Shown in pieces: positions 15,433 to 23,916 of a stretch of 64,000 nt of DNA (positions are counted from its first letter, which is position 1; every line of letters begins with the position of its first letter). Origin of the DNA: Streptomyces nitrosporeus. GTDB lineage: Bacteria; Actinomycetota; Actinomycetes; Streptomycetales; Streptomycetaceae. The DNA lies in the NCBI RefSeq assembly GCF_008704555.1, contig NZ_CP023702.1, forward strand, positions 2,976,001-3,040,000, in the 5' to 3' direction. Position numbers and translations under genes: made by a program. Below the pieces are notes generated by a model. The model had not been told where the DNA came from. It did not search any database and saw only the letters and a program-made list of their open reading frames with translations.

Positions 15433-17184
15433 TCAGTCGCTGGTCGTCGGCGGGCGCCAGCTGCGCAGCATGGTTTCGAAGAGCTGCCGGCTCTCCGCCC
15501 AGTCCTCTTCGGGACCCGTCATGTAGAGGGCGTACTCCGGCCCGCCCGGCTCCCCGAAGTACATCTGGTCGATGCCGTGGCGGGGCCCCGGGTGGTCCTT
15601 GGACTCGACCCAGGTGAACTCCCAGAGCGAGCCGGGGCGGTCGCGGAAGACGTTCGAGTGCAGGGTCAGCCGGTCGTAGCCGGGCAGCCGCTTCTCCAGG
15701 TCCTTCTCGATGCTCAGCATGTGCGTGTACGGGTTGTCGAAGTCGGGTGCCGGGTCGACGCTGATCCGGATCCGGTGCGCCCCGTTGTCCGGGGTGTAGT
15801 CGATCTGGCCGCCGTCGGTCTGCCGCGTCCACCCCCGGGGCACGGCGAGGCTGAAGCCCCCCGGGTCCTGGACACGTATCCAGCCGTCGGGGACCTCCCC
15901 GGCGGCGGCCCGTCCCGCCGCCGGGGAGCCGCCGGCCGAGGGCGTCGCGGCCGGCCGGGACGGGGCCGGCGTGTCCGGTGCCGTGGCACTCCGGTCCTGC
16001 CCGTCGGCGGCGGCCCGGTCCCCTTCCTTGATCAGGAACAGCCCCGCGGCCCCGCCCACCAGTGCCGCGACCACGAGGACCAGAACCGCCGTACGCCTGC
16101 GGCCCCTGCTCCGCCGGGGGGCGGCGGCCGGTGCGGTGTGACCGGGCGGCGGACCGTAGACGGGCTCCCGGCCTGAGGGAGGACTGTAGACGGGGTCCCT
16201 GCCGGAGGGAAGGCCGTAGACGGGCTCCCGGCCGGACGGCGGGGTCTGCAGCGGGAGCCGGGTGGTCGCCCCGTCCGGGGCCGACGCCTCGTGCAGTTCG
16301 TCACCGGAGAACCGCTGGGTCGGGACGTGCGCCTGCGCCGCCCGGGGCTCCCGGCCCTCCATGGCGTCCAGCAGCATCCGTTCCGCCTCCGCGGCAGACG
16401 GCCGCTCGGCCGGGTCCTTGCGCAGCAGGGCCGTGATCACCGGGGCGAGGACGCCTCCCCGCTCCGGGTACGGCGCCTCCTCGCCGACGACGGCCTGCAT
16501 GGTGGAGATCGGTGAGGTGCGGCGGAACGGGGAGCGCCCCTCCACCGCCGTGTAGAGAGTCGCCCCGAGCGACCAGAGGTCGGACGCCGGCCCCGGGTCG
16601 CCGCCGCGCACCCGCTCGGGGGCCAGGTAGTCGATGGAGCCCACCAGTTCACCGGTCCTGGTGATGGTGGAGTCGCCCTCGATCGCGGCGATCCCGAAGT
16701 CGGTCAGCAGGACCGTCCCGTCCTTGGCGAGCAGGACGTTGCCGGGCTTCACATCACGGTGCAGCACCCCCGCGCCGTGCGCGGCGCGCAGGGCGCCGAG
16801 CACATGGAGGCCGATCCTGGCGGCCTCGCGCGGACCTGTCTCGCCGCCCTCCTTCGTCGCGTCGGCGAGCGAGGGCCCGTCGACGTACTGCATGACGATC
16901 CAGGGCCGCTGGTCGTGGTCGATGACGTCATGGACGGTGACGACCCCGGGGTGGGTGATCCGGGCGGCGGCCCGCGCCTCCTTCTGCGTACGGGCGTGCA
17001 GCACGGCACGGTCCGCCTCGGTGGCGTACAGCCCGGCGGTCAGTTCCTTGACGGCGACGGTGCGGCCGAGCACCTCGTCGTGGGCGCGCCACACCTTGCC
17101 CATGCCGCCGCGCCCCAGGACGTCGCCGAGCCGGTACCGGCCCGCCAGTACGAGCCCCGATTCCGTACCCTGCGCCTGATCCAC
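15433..17184 (-). CDS. Membrane-anchored Ser/Thr protein kinase
   Basis: 583 aa from the GTG at 17184; the frame continues 22 codons upstream but homology starts at 'LVLAGRYRLGDVLGRGGMGK'. The Hanks-type kinase domain spans about residues 11-280: Gly loop, ATP Lys46 (VAVKEL), catalytic Asp144 in 'HRDVKPGN', DFG at 162-164 and an APE-like segment (LAPERVRGG). All key residues are present. A juxtamembrane Pro-rich segment contains three tandem PSGREPVYG-like units, then one transmembrane helix, a Pro/Ala linker and an extracellular beta-rich C-terminal domain of ~150 residues. It is the last of three consecutive kinase genes. Such clusters near glpD have been linked in S. coelicolor to spore-wall synthesis (from memory). 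Confidence 0.93.
   Translation of the reverse strand: MDQAQGTESGLVLAGRYRLGDVLGRGGMGKVWRAHDEVLGRTVAVKELTAGLYATEADRAVLHARTQKEARAAARITHPGVVTVHDVIDHDQRPWIVMQYVDGPSLADATKEGGETGPREAARIGLHVLGALRAAHGAGVLHRDVKPGNVLLAKDGTVLLTDFGIAAIEGDSTITRTGELVGSIDYLAPERVRGGDPGPASDLWSLGATLYTAVEGRSPFRRTSPISTMQAVVGEEAPYPERGGVLAPVITALLRKDPAERPSAAEAERMLLDAMEGREPRAAQAHVPTQRFSGDELHEASAPDGATTRLPLQTPPSGREPVYGLPSGRDPVYSPPSGREPVYGPPPGHTAPAAAPRRSRGRRRTAVLVLVVAALVGGAAGLFLIKEGDRAAADGQDRSATAPDTPAPSRPAATPSAGGSPAAGRAAAGEVPDGWIRVQDPGGFSLAVPRGWTRQTDGGQIDYTPDNGAHRIRISVDPAPDFDNPYTHMLSIEKDLEKRLPGYDRLTLHSNVFRDRPGSLWEFTWVESKDHPGPRHGIDQMYFGEPGGPEYALYMTGPEEDWAESRQLFETMLRSWRPPTTSD
16140..16245. repeat. Three ~30-bp in-frame repeats within the kinase gene
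   Basis: Three near-identical units encode (S/P)GR(E/D)PVYG in the juxtamembrane linker of the kinase at 15433-17184. Each carries a Tyr and a charged pair. The repetition is at both DNA and protein level and could serve as a docking or phosphorylation segment, or be simple slippage. Confidence 0.75.
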
Positions 17185-17213
17185 GTGTCCCCGCCCCGTC
17201 GCTCGAACTGACA

Positions 17214-17244
17214 GGTTACGGAGGGGAGGTGGTGGCGCGTAACC
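17214..17244. promoter_or_regulatory. 7-bp inverted repeat upstream of the distal kinase
   Basis: 'ggttacg' (17214-17220) and 'cgtaacc' (17238-17244) are separated by 17 bp, 30-60 bp upstream of the kinase GTG. The 143-bp gap to the preceding gene leaves room for an internal promoter. Candidate operator only. Confidence 0.35.
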
Positions 17245-17327
17245 GCGCACCGCCCACGAGACCGCACTGTGATGCTTGTCGCGTGTACCGATGGCCCGTC
17301 ATATGCCGGTCCGGTCAAGGGGACGGG

Positions 17328-20300
17328 TCAGGAACCCGCCCGGTAGCTGGCGACGGCCTGCTCGTAGATGTCGGACACCCGGTCGCGTTCGCTCTCGGGC
17401 CCGATGACCTGCACGACGTGGTACCGGCCGGAGACGATCAGGGCCAGGTTGCGGACGTACACCTCACGGCCTCCATCCTCCTGCCAGGTGAACTGCCCCT
17501 CGGCCATGGCCTGCCGGCCGACGTCGATGCGCCGCATCCCGGAGGAGGTGGCCCAGCTGGACTCCCGGAAGGGCGCGAGTTCGGGCTCGCCGCTGCGCTG
17601 GTAGTCCAGCGGGTCGGGTCCGTTGGCCTCGACGGTGTCCCGGCCGGGCACGACGAGCACGGTGAACCCGCCGCCGCTGTAACGGACCTGGCGCCGGTCG
17701 TTGGCGGGGGTGCGCCGGAATTCCTCCGGCACACCGATCTCGAAGCCCTCCGTGTCCTTGCGCAGTGCGTAACCGGAGGGGAGCGCGTCGGCGGACCCGC
17801 TGGTCTGCGGGCTGCGGGAACCGGTCGCGCCCTCCGGCGGGGCGGAGGCGCCGCCGGTGGGCGCCGCCCCGGCGTCCGCGCCGTCGGTGTCCTCATCCGC
17901 GGGTGCGGCGGGAGCGGAGGACCTGTCCGGTGAACCGGGGCCCGTGCCGGGGTCGCTGTCCGCCTTGGGCATGAACACCAGGGCGTACGCCACCGCGCCG
18001 GCCATCAGCAGCAGTATCAGCACGAGCAGCAGCCGGCCGAGCCGCCGCGGGGAGCCGCCGGGCTGCCGGGCGGGCGGCCTGCGCAGCTCCTTGGGGCCCT
18101 TCGGCTCGCGGGGAACGCGCGGCGGACTCTCGTATCCCGGCTCCGGTACCTCCTGCCGCGGTGCCGGCTCCTGCCCCGCTACCGCCACCGGCCGCTGCCG
18201 CCTGCCCTGGCGGTGCCGGCCGTGCGCCGCGCCGCGTCCCCGGCGTTTGCGGACCAGTTCGCCCCGGCGCCGTACGACGGGCAGCCGTGCGGTGTCCGCG
18301 GGCGGCAGGGGCACCACGTCGAGGCCCGCTTCCGGCTCGGGCGCCGAGCGTATGAGGGAGCGCAGCCAGCCGCGGAGCTCCTCGAAGTCCGGCCGCTCGG
18401 TGGGGTCCTGACGCAGCAGCGACTCGACGACGGGACGCAGCGGCCCGCACTCCTCCGCGAAGGCGGGCGGCTCGCCGCAGACCATCTGGACCAGCTCGGC
18501 GGCGTTCTCCTCCGGGTACGGGGCGTGGCCCTGGACCGCACGGTAGAGCAGGGCGCCGAGGGCCCACAGGTCGGTGGAGGGCCCGATCGGCGGGGCCAGC
18601 TGCCAGTTGTCGTGGACCGGGCCGGCCTGTTCGGGCGCCCAGCGCTCGGTGACCGCCCCGACGACCGCGATACGGGCCTGCCGGGCGCGTTCGGCGGCGA
18701 GCGGGGTGGCGGGCCCCCGGTAGGCGGGGGTGCCGGCGCCCGCCACGACCTCGTCCCAGCCCGCACGGGCGCCCACCGGCTGCGGGAGGCGTTCGTCGTG
18801 ATCCCTGTCCCGGCCGGGGCCGAGGGCGGGGAGCCGGCCGTCCGCACGCGACGCGTCCCCGCCCGCTCCCGGGCTCCCGTTGCCGGGGGAACCGCCCGCG
18901 GGCACCGGGCGGCCGGACAGCGGGCCGTCGTCCCAGGTACCGGTCAGATGGACCCGCCGGCCGGGGGGCGGGCCGCCGGCCCCCGGGCCGCCCTCTCCCG
19001 GCCCCTCGTCGTCCTCGTCGTCACCCTCGTCGTCGTAGGGGTCCTCGTACAGCCCGTCGTACGGTCCCCGCCCGAGCTGCCCCCAGGCACCGGTCAGCCG
19101 CGGCCGGCCGGCGGGGCCCTCGGACTCCGCGGGACCTGCGGGTGTCTCAGGGCCTCCGGTTGCCTCAGGACCCGCGGGCGTCTCAGGGCCTGTGGGTGCC
19201 TCAGGACCCGCGGGCGTCTCAGGGCCTGCGGGTGCCTCAGAGTCTGCGGGTGCTTCGGGACCTGCGGGTGCTCCGGGCGAGGAAGCCGTGGTGCCCGGAG
19301 CGCCGGGGGTGGCTGGAACACCGGGGACGGCGGGGGCGGCGGACCCCGCGGCGGCTCCGTCTCCGTCCGGCGGCGGCCCGGCGGTCCCCCCGGACGCCGG
19401 TACCTCGCCGGACCTCCATGCCCCGCCGGACTGCCATACCCCGCCGGGCGCCGGGGGACCGCTGAGGGCCGGTGAGCCGCCCGTACCGGCGGATCCCCTG
19501 TCCTGCCGGGCCCTGTCGGCGTGAGGTCCGTGGTCCGTGCCGGAGCCGCCGCCCCCCTGGTGCTGCTGGTCGTCGTTGGCGCGGGCCGCGGCACGCGCGC
19601 CCGCCCGGTACGCGGCGATGGCCCCGGCCCGGGCCGCACGCAGCTGCGCGGCACTGCCCGCACCGGGCTCGGCCGGCGGCGCGGTGGGGGCTGCGGGGTC
19701 GGCGGGGACCGAGGGAGGGACCGCCCGGCCGGACACGGCCGCCTGCCCCGGGACCGGGGGGCGCCCGGGGTCGACGGGGCGCTCAGGGCCGGCGGGGCTA
19801 GCGGGGCCGGCCGGAAGACCGGGCACCGCAGGACCGGCAGGTCCGATGGGACCGGCAGGACCGGCAGGACCGATGGGACGGGCGGGGCGGGCGTACGGGG
19901 ACGGGCCGGGCTGCCGGGCCGCGGCCGACGGCCGGGCGGGGTCCGAAGGACGTGCGGGGGCCGCCGGACCGGGCGGCCGGTGTCCGTCCGGCGGACCGCC
20001 TGGACGCGGCAGCGCTCCGGGGGCGGCCGGAACGCCCTGCCGGGCGGGGCGGGAGACGGGCTCCCGCCGGTCGGGCGCGGTGCCGCCGAACGGCCCCGGG
20101 CCCCCGGGCACAGGCGGCGCGGGCTCTATCTCCCGATGGCCCCGCGAGGCGGGCACCGCAGCGGGCTCCGCCGTCTCGTCCCCGTCCGGGGCGGGCTCGG
20201 GCCCGTCCTCCGGGTCCGAAGGCGGCCGATAGGGGCCGGTGGGACCCGACTCCACAGCGGGCGGCCCGTAGCCGCCGCCCTCCCCGTCGGGCTGGGGCAC

Positions 20301-20879
20301 CGGCACATAGCCGCACAGCGCCTCCTCCGCGGCCCCGGCCGCGAGACCCGTCAGCACGACACGGCCGTCGTCGCAGACCAGCACCGTACGGACGGTGATG
20401 TTGCGGTGGGTCCACCCGTGCGCGTGCAGCACCCGCAGCGCGGTCAGGACGTCGGAGCCGATCTCGGCGGCCCGGTAGGGGTTGAGCGGCCGCTCCGCCA
20501 GCAGCGCGGCGAGCGGCCGGGCGGCGACCAGCTCGCTGACTATCCAGAGCGACCCGGCCTCGGCGAACACGTCGAAGACCTGGTCGAGGCGCGGATGGTC
20601 AGGCACCTGGGCGGCGGCCTGCGCGGCCTCGATCGCCCGGCGGACCGCCGGATCGGTGGGCCTGCGCACCGCCCGCCCGGTCGCGCGCCGGGCCGTGGGC
20701 GTCCCGTCGGCGTCGAGCACCTCCGCGTCCACGACCTCCGGCAACGGCACCTGCCGGACCAGGACTTCCTGCCCGCTGTAGGTGTCGAACGCGCGGGTCT
20801 CCGCGAGTTCGTACGCATCGGACGGGGGCAGCGGCAGGCGGTAGCGGTCGGCAAGAACCCGACCCGCGTAGTCGTCCAC
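17328..20879 (-). CDS. Giant membrane-anchored Ser/Thr pseudokinase with Pro/Ala/Gly-rich insert
   Basis: 1183 aa. Residues 1-180 align with a kinase N-lobe and catalytic loop, but every catalytic element is altered: no GxGxxG loop, Arg42 at the VAVK Lys position (VLVRQV), HRN at 158-160 instead of HRD, and TGL at 177-179 instead of DFG. About 560 residues of low-complexity sequence follow, including collagen-like GPAGP stretches and 12-residue PAGPETPAGPEA repeats. The C-lobe then resumes near residue 750 ('STDLWALGALLYRAVQGHAP'). One transmembrane helix near residue 955 leads to an Asp/Ala/Pro-rich linker and an extracellular beta domain (about 1020-1183) like those of the flanking kinases. 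It is probably a non-catalytic scaffold or sensor for the neighbouring active kinases. Confidence 0.85.
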   Translation of the reverse strand: MDDYAGRVLADRYRLPLPPSDAYELAETRAFDTYSGQEVLVRQVPLPEVVDAEVLDADGTPTARRATGRAVRRPTDPAVRRAIEAAQAAAQVPDHPRLDQVFDVFAEAGSLWIVSELVAARPLAALLAERPLNPYRAAEIGSDVLTALRVLHAHGWTHRNITVRTVLVCDDGRVVLTGLAAGAAEEALCGYVPVPQPDGEGGGYGPPAVESGPTGPYRPPSDPEDGPEPAPDGDETAEPAAVPASRGHREIEPAPPVPGGPGPFGGTAPDRREPVSRPARQGVPAAPGALPRPGGPPDGHRPPGPAAPARPSDPARPSAAARQPGPSPYARPARPIGPAGPAGPIGPAGPAVPGLPAGPASPAGPERPVDPGRPPVPGQAAVSGRAVPPSVPADPAAPTAPPAEPGAGSAAQLRAARAGAIAAYRAGARAAARANDDQQHQGGGGSGTDHGPHADRARQDRGSAGTGGSPALSGPPAPGGVWQSGGAWRSGEVPASGGTAGPPPDGDGAAAGSAAPAVPGVPATPGAPGTTASSPGAPAGPEAPADSEAPAGPETPAGPEAPTGPETPAGPEATGGPETPAGPAESEGPAGRPRLTGAWGQLGRGPYDGLYEDPYDDEGDDEDDEGPGEGGPGAGGPPPGRRVHLTGTWDDGPLSGRPVPAGGSPGNGSPGAGGDASRADGRLPALGPGRDRDHDERLPQPVGARAGWDEVVAGAGTPAYRGPATPLAAERARQARIAVVGAVTERWAPEQAGPVHDNWQLAPPIGPSTDLWALGALLYRAVQGHAPYPEENAAELVQMVCGEPPAFAEECGPLRPVVESLLRQDPTERPDFEELRGWLRSLIRSAPEPEAGLDVVPLPPADTARLPVVRRRGELVRKRRGRGAAHGRHRQGRRQRPVAVAGQEPAPRQEVPEPGYESPPRVPREPKGPKELRRPPARQPGGSPRRLGRLLLVLILLLMAGAVAYALVFMPKADSDPGTGPGSPDRSSAPAAPADEDTDGADAGAAPTGGASAPPEGATGSRSPQTSGSADALPSGYALRKDTEGFEIGVPEEFRRTPANDRRQVRYSGGGFTVLVVPGRDTVEANGPDPLDYQRSGEPELAPFRESSWATSSGMRRIDVGRQAMAEGQFTWQEDGGREVYVRNLALIVSGRYHVVQVIGPESERDRVSDIYEQAVASYRAGS
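19161..19268. repeat. 36-bp tandem repeat in the pseudokinase insert
   Basis: The unit starting 'tgcctcaggacccgcgggcg' recurs at 19161, 19197 and, in shortened form, 19233. It encodes the 12-residue PAGPETPAGPEA repeat. Looser versions extend on both sides. Confidence 0.8.
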
Positions 20880-20931
20880 GAGGCCTCCCCAGAGCGCACG
20901 GCCCCCCTGGTCAAGGAGACCGCATCAAACC

Positions 20932-20962
20932 GTCAATTGCGTTCACTTGTTGTGCAATTGAC
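20932..20962. promoter_or_regulatory. AT-rich 9-bp inverted repeat upstream of the pseudokinase
   Basis: 'gtcaattgc' (20932-20940) and 'gcaattgac' (20954-20962) are perfect inverted arms with a 13-bp spacer, centre-to-centre 22 bp or two helical turns, located 53-83 bp upstream of the start at 20879. The spacer contains TCACTTGTT, also found upstream of the membrane-protein gene at 6818-6826. The 304-bp gap (20880-21183) holds no ORF. The low GC of this patch marks it as the promoter/operator zone. Confidence 0.55.
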
Positions 20963-21183
20963 CCATGATCCCGGCTGCGCACGGTCCATGACGTCTCACG
21001 ATACGTGGCAAGCCGCCGATGCGCGGCCGAGTCGGACAACCCGGCCGCCGCCCGGCGGGCGCGTACCGGACGGCCCGTCACCCGCCCCCGCTCCGGCGGC
21101 CGGACCGCCCCGCCGTACCGGGTGCCCGGCACGTCCACCCGGTACGTCCACCCGCCGGATCACCTACCCGGCCGGGCCCCTCG

Positions 21184-23295
21184 TCAGTCCGTCGGCTCGA
21201 ACGTGGCGTGGGCGGTCTCGCGCAGGGCGGTGCACTCCGCTCCGTCCCACTCGCTCGCCTTGCAGCTGATCATGATCGAGTAACCGTGGGTGGCGTCCGC
21301 CTTGAAGCCCCGGTTGAGCACCCGGACCCGCATGCCGTCCTGCATGCGCGTGAACTCCCAGTCGGCGACGGTCGGGTAGCCCTTGTAGTCGACCTTCTTG
21401 ATCCCGATGTGCTCGTAGCCGGAACTGAGGCTCTTGGTGGCGGTCACCGCCGCCGCCCAGGCGGCGGCGGCGTCGTCCTTCGGGGAGGAGTTGTAGTCGA
21501 CCTGGACGCGCGGGAACCCGCCGTCGGCGTTGTAGATGGCGCCCGAGTTCCGGCCCGCCACCCGGTCGAAGGTGAAGTCCTCGGGCATCGCCATGCTGAA
21601 GTGGAACTGCTTGTTGGTGACGGTCTCGAACCCGTCCGGCACCGCGTCCGGAGCGGGCGACGCCGGGGCCGACGGGGTCTCACCGGATGCTCCTCCGGAC
21701 GCCTCCCCCTTCTCCTCCCCCTGGCCGTCCTGCCCGGCCTCCCCGTCGGCCGCGCCTCCGGCCGGGGTCTTCCCGGCCGGTCCGCCGTCGGCGTCACCGC
21801 CCGCCGCCGCACCGGCCGACGAGGCGGTGTCGCCCTTGCCGGATCCGCCCGACCGGTTGTCCTTCTCGTCGCCCCCGAGGGTCAGCGCGAGCACCGTGCC
21901 GAGGACGGCGAGCACCACGACACCGGCGATGATCACCAGGGTGCGGCGCGGAACCACGTCGGTGATCGGCGCGCGCTGGACCGCCGGGGCGCCTGCCGGA
22001 GCCTTCGGGGCGGTGGCCGGGCCGGCGGCCGAGGCGGTGGCCGCCGTGGCGGACGGGGTCTTGGCGTTCCTGACGGACCGCAGCGCGCCGCGCAGCCGTT
22101 CCTTGGTGCTCTCCCCGGCCGCCGACCCCGGCCCGGCCCCGATTCCGGCCGCCGGGCCTCCCGGGGCGGTGCCAGCCGTGCCGCCGGCGGGCCCGGGGAC
22201 CGGGCCGGCGCCCGGGCCTCCCGCTGTGCCCGCGCCCGTCACGGCGCCCGCGCCGGGCGTGGAGCCGCTCGCGGTGCCCGTCCCGGCTGCGGCGAGCCCT
22301 GCGGCCGCTGCCGCTGCCCCTGCCGCCTTCTTGCTCCCGGCGCCCTTCGCGCCCTTGCCGGCGCTCTTCGGGGCGGGGGTGTCGGGGGTCCGGGGCAACG
22401 CCATGACCTGTGTGGCGTCGGCCGGCGGTGCGGGCGGCTCCTGGGGGGCGTTGATCACCGCGTTGAGCAGGACCCGCGCGCCCGCGTCGTCGAGCCGCTG
22501 CTCGGGGTCCCGGGCGAGCAGGCCGTAGATGACCTCGGTCAGCGGGCCGGCGTTCTTCGGCGGGTCCACCGGTTCCGTCATCACGGCCGTCAGCGTGGCG
22601 ATGGCCGAGCCCTTGTCGTAGGGCGGGCAGCCCTCGACGCTCGCGTACAGCAGGCCGCCGAGCGACCAGAGGTCGGCGGGCGGGCCCGGCTTGTGGCCGC
22701 GCGCCCGCTCCGGCGAGATGTACGAGGGCGCGCCGACGAGCATTCCGGTCGACGTCACGGACGGGTCGCCCTCGACCTGCGCGATGCCGAAGTCCGTGAG
22801 GACGACCCGGCCGTCCTCGGAGATCAGCACGTTGGACGGCTTCACGTCGCGGTGCAGGATGCCCTCGCGGTGCGCCGAGCGCAGCACGTCGAGGATGGCC
22901 AGACCGACCTCGGCCGCGCGTCTCGGCGTCAGGGTCCCGTCCTCGCGGATCACTTCCGCCAGCGACTTGCCCTCGATCAGTTCCATCACGATCCACGGCC
23001 GGTCGTCCTCGTCGACCACGTCGTAGACCGTCACCGCGCTGGTGTTGCGGATCCTCGCGATCGCCTTGGCCTCACGCAGGGTGCGTGTGATCAGCCGTCG
23101 CTTCTCGTCCTCGTCGATGGCCGACGGGAACCGCAGTTCCTTGACGGCCACCGTGCGGCCCAGCGTCTCGTCGTCCGCACGCCAGACCGTGCCCATGCCG
23201 CCCCGGCCGAGCACACCTTTGAGCCGGTACCGCCCCGCGAGAAGACGTCCTTCTTTGTCCCGTTGGGGCTCCCGTGCCTGCTCCGCCTCCGACAT
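21184..23295 (-). CDS. Membrane-anchored Ser/Thr protein kinase
   Basis: 703 aa. The kinase domain spans about residues 18-285 with all key residues: Gly loop 'GRGGMG', Lys52 (VAVKEL), catalytic Asp150 in 'HRDVKPSN', Asp168 of DFG and 'ISPERARG'. A long Ala/Gly/Pro linker (about 290-440), one transmembrane helix (about 446-468), an Asp/Gly/Glu-rich extracellular spacer and a ~130-residue beta-rich extracellular domain with one Cys pair follow. It is the first of three kinase genes on this strand. A GACAAT -10-like sequence lies about 45 nt upstream and GAGGGG precedes the ATG. It probably phosphorylates envelope or division proteins; substrates are not encoded nearby. Confidence 0.94.
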   Translation of the reverse strand: MSEAEQAREPQRDKEGRLLAGRYRLKGVLGRGGMGTVWRADDETLGRTVAVKELRFPSAIDEDEKRRLITRTLREAKAIARIRNTSAVTVYDVVDEDDRPWIVMELIEGKSLAEVIREDGTLTPRRAAEVGLAILDVLRSAHREGILHRDVKPSNVLISEDGRVVLTDFGIAQVEGDPSVTSTGMLVGAPSYISPERARGHKPGPPADLWSLGGLLYASVEGCPPYDKGSAIATLTAVMTEPVDPPKNAGPLTEVIYGLLARDPEQRLDDAGARVLLNAVINAPQEPPAPPADATQVMALPRTPDTPAPKSAGKGAKGAGSKKAAGAAAAAAGLAAAGTGTASGSTPGAGAVTGAGTAGGPGAGPVPGPAGGTAGTAPGGPAAGIGAGPGSAAGESTKERLRGALRSVRNAKTPSATAATASAAGPATAPKAPAGAPAVQRAPITDVVPRRTLVIIAGVVVLAVLGTVLALTLGGDEKDNRSGGSGKGDTASSAGAAAGGDADGGPAGKTPAGGAADGEAGQDGQGEEKGEASGGASGETPSAPASPAPDAVPDGFETVTNKQFHFSMAMPEDFTFDRVAGRNSGAIYNADGGFPRVQVDYNSSPKDDAAAAWAAAVTATKSLSSGYEHIGIKKVDYKGYPTVADWEFTRMQDGMRVRVLNRGFKADATHGYSIMISCKASEWDGAECTALRETAHATFEPTD

Positions 23296-23916
23296 GCGTC
23301 CCCTCTGCGATCAACCCGCCCTGGCAGAGCGTTCATTGTCCCTCACCCCGGGACCGGTCATGGTGCCGGGTCCGGGGCCGGTCGCGATGCGGCCCTGCCG
23401 GGAAGCCCCGGGCAGCGCCGGGGGTCAGGGCGCCACTTCCCGCCCCCGCACCGCTGGTTCCACCCGCCCGGACAGGGCGGTCCGCCCAGCGAACCACATC
23501 TCGTCCCATCGTCCTCCCCCGGCCTGCGCGCCGTCGAGGGGCGTATCCCACGACGGCCTCCCGGCGGGTGGCGGTTCCCCGCACCCTACGAGACGCGGCC
23601 CCCGTCCGGAGCGGCCGTCTCGCCGGACGGCCGCTCCCGGACCGCCGGCACACCGGGACGCGGCGGCCCCGCACCCCGCCGGCGACCGTCACCGGCCGTC
23701 CGCCGCCGGCCGCCGTCACCGGGCCCGCCGGACAGCGGAAGGACGCCCGCCCCTCCCCTCGCGGTCCTCCAACTCCCCCGCTCCCCAAGGGCTCCGGCCG
23801 GAGGGATCCGGCCGGAAGGCCCCCGCCGCGCCCGTGCCGGACGCCGGCCCCCCGGACAGCACCGGTCCCGGGCAGCGGGGCCCCGGACAGCACCGGCCCC
23901 GGCCCACCGCCCCGGA
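23296..23916. other. 621-bp GC-rich gap between glpD and the first kinase
   Basis: No credible gene. Next to the glpD stop is a 16-bp direct repeat 'ccccggacagcaccgg' at 23850 and 23881, interleaved with GC-rich complementary stretches that could form the glpD terminator. The kinase promoter must lie near 23300-23350. The rest looks like unconstrained GC-rich sequence. Confidence 0.6.

Noticed and set aside
19140..19900. True collagen-like protein
   Set aside because: The GPAGP stretches are irregular, lack sustained Gly-X-Y periodicity, and lie inside a kinase-like protein; they look like a disordered linker.
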